NCBI GenBank assembly: GCA_038062615.1
Contig: JBBTWV010000079.1
Location: forward strand, 1 to 8,888
Reading direction: 5' to 3'
Source: JBBTWV01 sp038062615
Lineage (GTDB): Bacteria; Patescibacteriota; Gracilibacteria; UBA1369; UM-FILTER-53-11
DNA length: 8,888 nt
Part shown: positions 5,201-8,888 of the stretch, piece by piece
How the letters are laid out: every line of letters begins with the position of its first letter
Numbering within the stretch: the stretch's first letter is position 1
Program-made: the position numbers and the translations under genes
The notes under the pieces: model-generated
What the model was told of the DNA's origin: nothing
Database searches by the model: none
What the model saw: the letters and a program-made list of their open reading frames with translations, nothing else

Positions 5201-5510
5201 AAAAATCAGGGTATCAGAATCTAACGACGATCAACCAATTTCCGGTCCTCCTCTTCCTCAGTTTTTTGCCGATGATTCTCAAATACCAGAGATCAAAGAT
5301 TGGGAAGTCGGCGGAAGATACAAACTTGTCATCGAGGTAGAGCAGCGAAGCAAATCAAAAGTCCACACATCGGTTGGCGACAAGGACACCATCGATGGAA
5401 GGTTTGATATTGTCGCGTATAAGCACTTGCCCGAGAAAGATATCAAGGACATGACCGACGAGGAATTCGGGGAATATGAGGGAAAGGCTTTATCTAAAGG
5501 CAAATTATGA
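5187..5510 (+). CDS. Hypothetical phage protein, 107 aa, in the packaging/portal cluster
   Basis: The protein starts with a basic patch (MLKKIR), then a proline-rich stretch (SGPPLPQFF). A probable beta-rich core follows (WEVGGRYKLVIEVEQ ... DGRFDIVAYKHL), then an acidic helical end (DMTDEEFGEYEG). ATG 5187 and ATG 5193 are both possible starts, and both overlap the previous gene's stop. The layout, a short beta domain with flexible ends, fits a minor structural or head-assembly protein, but that is only inference from its place between TerL and portal. Its stop overlaps the next start as ATGA (5507-5510). Confidence 0.7.
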   Translation: MSMLKKIRVSESNDDQPISGPPLPQFFADDSQIPEIKDWEVGGRYKLVIEVEQRSKSKVHTSVGDKDTIDGRFDIVAYKHLPEKDIKDMTDEEFGEYEGKALSKGKL

Positions 5511-5860
5511 AAATCACCGTCCTTCGCGTCATGCCCTATTCTGGTTCTGTAATTTACGTTTTGCAGTTCCAGTATGTGTTTATGTACCTTTTCCACTTGG
5601 ATAATCAAATCCACATGGACCGTGCTCTTTTGAAGCCACGGCTTGATAAGAGATTGCTTTGGAATCTTGGACTCATTGAAACACCTTATTCACAGGATGA
5701 AAAAGAAGAAGCTGAAAAGGCCATCTTGTCCGGTGCCGTGCAGCGCATCGATTTATTGAAATCAAATCCCGTGATCAATCCGGTTCTTTCAGAGAACAAG
5801 GAAAAGATCGAAAATATCATGAAGGGGCTCGTCGCAAAGCCTCTACCAATCGAAGCGTGA
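5507..5860 (+). CDS. Hypothetical phage protein, 117 aa, upstream of portal
   Basis: Begins at ATG 5507 in an ATGA overlap with the previous gene. The N-terminal third (about residues 3-32) is hydrophobic and aromatic (IYVLQFQYVFMYLFHLD). It alternates like beta strands more than it looks like a membrane helix. The middle has a basic segment (KPRLDKRLLW), and the C-terminal half is helical and charged (DEKEEAEKAIL ... NKEKIENIMKGL). I do not recognise it. The tight packing with the portal gene, which starts two bases after this stop, indicates a head-assembly context. Confidence 0.7.
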   Translation: MKITVLRVMPYSGSVIYVLQFQYVFMYLFHLDNQIHMDRALLKPRLDKRLLWNLGLIETPYSQDEKEEAEKAILSGAVQRIDLLKSNPVINPVLSENKEKIENIMKGLVAKPLPIEA

Positions 5861-5861
5861 A

Positions 5862-7787
5862 ATGCCTAGCGAAGCACCGTTTAAGAAACTAAAACTTATT
5901 TACGAAGATATTGATCGCTTGGTTGTGGAAGGCGATGAATTGATTGAGGAGACGATTGATGCGAAAACGCAGAAGGCGATTATTGCACAGGTCAATGAAG
6001 AGTACGATCTAAGTTTCAAAGACACTGAGGCCAAGCGCGCAACGTGGTTATCGCGGCTTCAGTTGTTTAACAATCAGCGCCGTGATACATCGGCCGTGGG
6101 TGATCCGCTCATGTTCACTATTTTCATGACGGTTATCGCGGCTTTATACGACGATAAGCTCATGGTGAGCTTTCAAGGGCGCGAGGAGGGAGATCAAGAC
6201 GTTGAGGAGAATCTCAACGCTCTTGCCGAATACGATTACGACCTCATGGGCATGGATGAGATCAACTACGATTGGATTTGGGATACGGCATTTTTTGGAC
6301 GCGGATTGCTTTTAATGAACGACTTTGATCGCTCAAAAGGCTACATGGCGCCTGTGCCTGAAGTGATTGATCCAACAACGTGGATTCGTGATTCGCGCGC
6401 GAGCAGCGTGAATGGTAAGGGAGCCATGCGTTTTGGTGGATATGAAACGGGCGCGACCTACCATGAGCTTAAAAAGTTGACGGGGTATTTCAATCTTGCA
6501 TCACTCAAAAAAGGTGATGAGATCAATTCAATACTCAAAAAGACTCGCGAGGAACGCAGCTCGGCACAGGGGCGGCAGGATTCTACTCGTACTGAAGAGT
6601 CTCTTGGAAAATACAATAACTATGAGTTTAATATTCTCAATTGGTTTACCACAATCAAAGGCGAACGTTATTCGGTTGGGCTTGGCAACTCAAGATCAAC
6701 CCTCGTGAGGTTGGTGCCGCTTAAGTTTGGCAAGCTATGGCCGATTATTGATCGAACCCTGTATCCAATGGCCCACGACTGGGATGGAGTTTCAATCCCC
6801 GACGTGACGGAAGATAAACAGCGTGCACGCGCAGTTTTCTTGAATTTGGGTATGGCCGCTGCAAAAGCAGATGTGTTGGTCAGATTCCTTTTTGACCGTA
6901 CTCGTATCAAGAATAAGAACGATCTTAATTTGAAACAAAACAAGTACATTCCGGTTGATGGGCCCGTTAATGACGCGATCGCGCCCGTGCAAAAATCTGG
7001 TTCATATCAATACGCGAATGCGATAATGGACGCGCTAGATCAAGCTGCACAGCGAGCGACCGCAACTCCTGAAATTCAAATGGGAGTACCGGCCGATCAA
7101 CAAAGAACGCTTGGTGAACTCAATCTAGTATCTTCCAAAACCGATACACGCTACTCCATGAGCGCGAAGATATTCGGATGGAGTGAAAAGGCTCTTTGGA
7201 GGCAGTGGTACCGGGGTTATAAAACATATTTCAAAGACGGTATCGATGAGAAAATCATCCGAATTCAAGGCGTGCTTGGTCCCGAATGGCGTCCTCTCGC
7301 GAAGGAAAACATTATCTCTAATGTTGATCCTGACGTGAAGGTTGAGTCACGCGTTGTTTCTGAAGCAAAGCGTATGCGTGAGCTACAGTCGTTCGACTCC
7401 TGGGCAGCGATGGCTATGCAGGAGCCGACGAGTAATCGACGATACATCATCAAAAAGGGTGCAAAGCTTCGTGGGCTTAAGAAAGAGGAAATTGACATGG
7501 CGCTCCCTCCAACTATTGATGAGCTCCAAGCCGAAGATGAAAACAAATTGTTAAATGCAGGAAAGCTTCCGCCCGTTAAGGTCGAGGACGATCATCTCGT
7601 TCACATATACGTCCACTCAAAGGCCGATCAAAATGCCCAAACCATGGCTCATATTTGGGGCCACAAGAGAGCTATGATCACAAAACGAGACACGCCAGAG
7701 CTCTATCCCCCACCAGCAGCACCAGGTATAGAAATGCCAGGTGCACCTAAAATACCTCAAACGCCAAGCGCAATGGCCACTCAGTAA
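5862..7787 (+). CDS. Phage portal protein (head-tail connector ring)
   Basis: The portal forms the dodecameric ring at one capsid vertex through which TerL pumps DNA, and it nucleates head assembly. The 641-residue length and several segments fit the large portals of podovirus and related phages: AFFGRGLLLMNDFDR (about 142-156), VIDPTTWIRDSRAS (about 167-180), LYPMAHDWDGVSIPDVTEDKQRARAVFLN (about 302-330), and the long C-terminal helical region about 380-560. The tail (about 612-641) is proline- and alanine-rich and probably disordered. Recognition rests on these family-like patterns and on its place between terminase and scaffold. ATG 5862 is two bases after the preceding stop and lacks a clear ribosome binding site. 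Confidence 0.88.
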   Translation: MPSEAPFKKLKLIYEDIDRLVVEGDELIEETIDAKTQKAIIAQVNEEYDLSFKDTEAKRATWLSRLQLFNNQRRDTSAVGDPLMFTIFMTVIAALYDDKLMVSFQGREEGDQDVEENLNALAEYDYDLMGMDEINYDWIWDTAFFGRGLLLMNDFDRSKGYMAPVPEVIDPTTWIRDSRASSVNGKGAMRFGGYETGATYHELKKLTGYFNLASLKKGDEINSILKKTREERSSAQGRQDSTRTEESLGKYNNYEFNILNWFTTIKGERYSVGLGNSRSTLVRLVPLKFGKLWPIIDRTLYPMAHDWDGVSIPDVTEDKQRARAVFLNLGMAAAKADVLVRFLFDRTRIKNKNDLNLKQNKYIPVDGPVNDAIAPVQKSGSYQYANAIMDALDQAAQRATATPEIQMGVPADQQRTLGELNLVSSKTDTRYSMSAKIFGWSEKALWRQWYRGYKTYFKDGIDEKIIRIQGVLGPEWRPLAKENIISNVDPDVKVESRVVSEAKRMRELQSFDSWAAMAMQEPTSNRRYIIKKGAKLRGLKKEEIDMALPPTIDELQAEDENKLLNAGKLPPVKVEDDHLVHIYVHSKADQNAQTMAHIWGHKRAMITKRDTPELYPPPAAPGIEMPGAPKIPQTPSAMATQ

Positions 7788-7790
7788 CCT

Positions 7791-8087
7791 ATGAATGCAG
7801 ATCCAGAAATTTTGAAAGATGGCCAAAGCGGTAAGTTTTGGGAGATCATCGTTGAAGCTCTTAATGAAGCGCTTGATGGCATAGAGCAAGAATTGGCCGG
7901 GGATAGGTTAAGGCAATTGCCAGCCGGCCAGTACAAAGTAGAAAACGAGATTTTGAAAACGAAACGAGACAACATTAAAATGTTGATACGTCTTCCCGAA
8001 ACGCTTATACTGCATATTGAAAGTCCTGTTGAGCCGGAAATTGGTTTTGATCCGTATCGCGTTCCGTTGGACTTTGAAAACAAGTAA
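7791..8087 (+). CDS. Small helical phage protein, 98 aa, downstream of portal
   Basis: This 98-residue protein starts four bases after the portal stop. The first half is amphipathic helix (FWEIIVEALNEALDGIEQEL). The centre has a distinctive segment, LPAGQYKVENEILKTKR, followed by LIRLPETLILHIESP. The acidic tail ends DFENK. From memory, similar small ORFs with a QYK.E.E..K..R block followed by LP-T often sit next to portal genes in phages, but no function is known to me. An accessory head or connector role is inference from position. Confidence 0.7.
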   Translation: MNADPEILKDGQSGKFWEIIVEALNEALDGIEQELAGDRLRQLPAGQYKVENEILKTKRDNIKMLIRLPETLILHIESPVEPEIGFDPYRVPLDFENK

Positions 8088-8206
8088 CCCGTTCCCGTTC
8101 CGGAGCTACACGCAAGTGCGTGCGAGCTTAATTTGCGTATCTATTTTATCCGTCCGGCTCAAGTGTTTCTCGCCACTCATGAGAGCCGTGTAACCCCCAA
8201 CAAAAT
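8088..8206 (+). promoter_or_regulatory. Non-coding leader before the scaffold gene, with two hairpins
   Basis: This is the only clear gap inside the head module. The first hairpin is AGCT (8104-8107) plus CACGC (8109-8113), an AAGT loop, then GCGTG (8118-8122) plus AGCT (8125-8128). The second is CGGCTC (8155-8160) and AGTG (8162-8165), pairing with CACT (8174-8177) and GAGCCG (8183-8188). Neither is followed by a T-run, so they do not look like intrinsic terminators. They could be mRNA processing or stability elements, or a translational control leader for the highly expressed scaffold and capsid genes. No convincing -35/-10 promoter was found. Confidence 0.45.
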
Positions 8207-8888
8207 ATGGCAGATCAAAAAGCCGTCGAACCAGAATTAGACGATGAAGGTAAGCCAATCCCTCCGCCTCCGGCGAAGGAAGAGGAACCTAATACGTCCG
8301 AAGAAGGTACTGACGAGGGTGAGGGCCCAGCACCTAAAGAAGAGGAGGGCAAAGAGGATGAACAAATTCCCGTTCGTCGAAGCGCTGCACAGCACATCAT
8401 CGCTCGTAAAAATCGCACCATCGAAAAACTACGCTCGAAGGTTGAAGAGGACGAAGAACCAGAAGCCTCTTCTGAGGAAGATGAGGATTTATCGCCCGTA
8501 ACAAAAGGTGCTGTCGCACGTGAGGTTGAACGTCACGTTAAACCACTGCTCAAGACTATTGCATCTCGGGTTGATGAGGATGAGCTCTCGTCTCTATTCA
8601 CGCAAGACCCAGAAGCAAAGAGATATGAAAAGCGCATACGCGCTTACATGGAGCATCCTGTTTATCAGGGTGTCCCGGCCGAGGTCATCTTCAATCATTT
8701 GTCTGCTAAGGACAAAAAAGGTGAAGGTGCACGGCGAAAGAAAATAGCTGATGCCGAAGCCAATCAAGCGAGAGGCGGAGGCACGGCGCGTCGGCCAGCA
8801 GCTAAATCAAGCGGCCTCCCAACGGCGGAGGAAATAGCCGGCATGGATGATGAAGCCTTTGAGGCTCTAGATTCCAAGGTTCGGCAAG
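8207..8888 (+). CDS. Scaffolding-like head assembly protein, 3' end beyond the window
   Basis: An open frame from ATG 8207 (MADQKAVEPELDDEGK) continues without a stop to the window edge, giving 227 residues. The first 100 residues are very acidic, proline-rich and low-complexity, typical of disordered scaffold proteins. The middle has a helical charged segment (AVAREVERHVKPLLKTIAS) and RYEKRIRAYMEHPVYQGVPAEV. A basic glycine/alanine-rich linker follows, then TAEEIAGMDDEAFEAL. Scaffolds direct procapsid assembly and are usually encoded between portal and major capsid, exactly this position. The same stretch has shorter open frames in other phases, which this gene explains. No ribosome binding site precedes the ATG. 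The family is inferred from composition and context, not from a catalytic motif. Confidence 0.82.
   Translation, partial: MADQKAVEPELDDEGKPIPPPPAKEEEPNTSEEGTDEGEGPAPKEEEGKEDEQIPVRRSAAQHIIARKNRTIEKLRSKVEEDEEPEASSEEDEDLSPVTKGAVAREVERHVKPLLKTIASRVDEDELSSLFTQDPEAKRYEKRIRAYMEHPVYQGVPAEVIFNHLSAKDKKGEGARRKKIADAEANQARGGGTARRPAAKSSGLPTAEEIAGMDDEAFEALDSKVRQ

Noticed and set aside
8244..8747. Two + strand open frames (8244-8501 and 8508-8747) and one minus strand frame (8215-8421)
   Set aside because: All are shadows of the scaffold-like gene that runs in another frame from 8207 to the window edge.
1..8888. Alternative genetic code (TGA or TAG recoding), known in some CPR lineages and their phages
   Set aside because: TAA, TGA and TAG all end genes at sensible positions and key proteins contain no in-frame stops, so the standard bacterial code suffices.
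1..8888. CRISPR array, insertion sequence or transposase
   Set aside because: No regularly spaced direct repeats and no transposase motifs were found. The only recombinase is the XerD-like integrase.

Overview
The window reads as the left junction of a tailed-phage prophage with its bacterial host chromosome, followed by the phage DNA-packaging and head-assembly genes. Every supported gene is on the + strand. Stops are TAA, TGA and once TAG, so the standard bacterial code fits. The KH-domain protein resembles, from memory, KhpA proteins of Patescibacteria (CPR). Almost no start codon has a clear Shine-Dalgarno sequence. Together these make a patescibacterial or similarly divergent host a reasonable but unproven guess.

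Layout. Positions 1-298 hold the 3' part of a host-type small membrane protein gene. Positions 326-361 hold the 5' half of a tRNA-Gly(GCC), from the first acceptor base through the anticodon. Sequence similarity to a tRNA then stops abruptly, as expected if an element integrated in the anticodon loop. A complete XerD-like tyrosine recombinase (552-1466) lies about 190 bases downstream and is the likely integrase. It is followed by an unknown 72-aa protein, a KH-domain RNA-binding protein, and a 142-nt segment (1996-2137) whose ends pair over 21 uninterrupted base pairs. This segment is a strong candidate for an undescribed structured RNA.

Next come three small cysteine-rich, probably zinc-binding proteins (2155-2952). 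The packaging and head module follows: putative small terminase (2909-3526), large terminase with ATPase and nuclease motifs (3396-4946), three small proteins of unknown role (4949-5860), portal (5862-7787), a small coiled protein (7791-8087), a non-coding leader with two hairpins, and an acidic scaffolding-like protein (from 8207) that runs off the right edge. The major capsid gene would be expected just beyond.

The genes are tightly packed, with ATGA or TTGA overlaps at 1724, 2788, 2949 and 5507, so they are probably co-transcribed and translationally coupled. The points most worth a second look are the structured RNA next to the KH protein, the tRNA split at its anticodon, and an A10 run carrying a dnaX-type A-AAA-AAG heptamer at the start of the small terminase gene.
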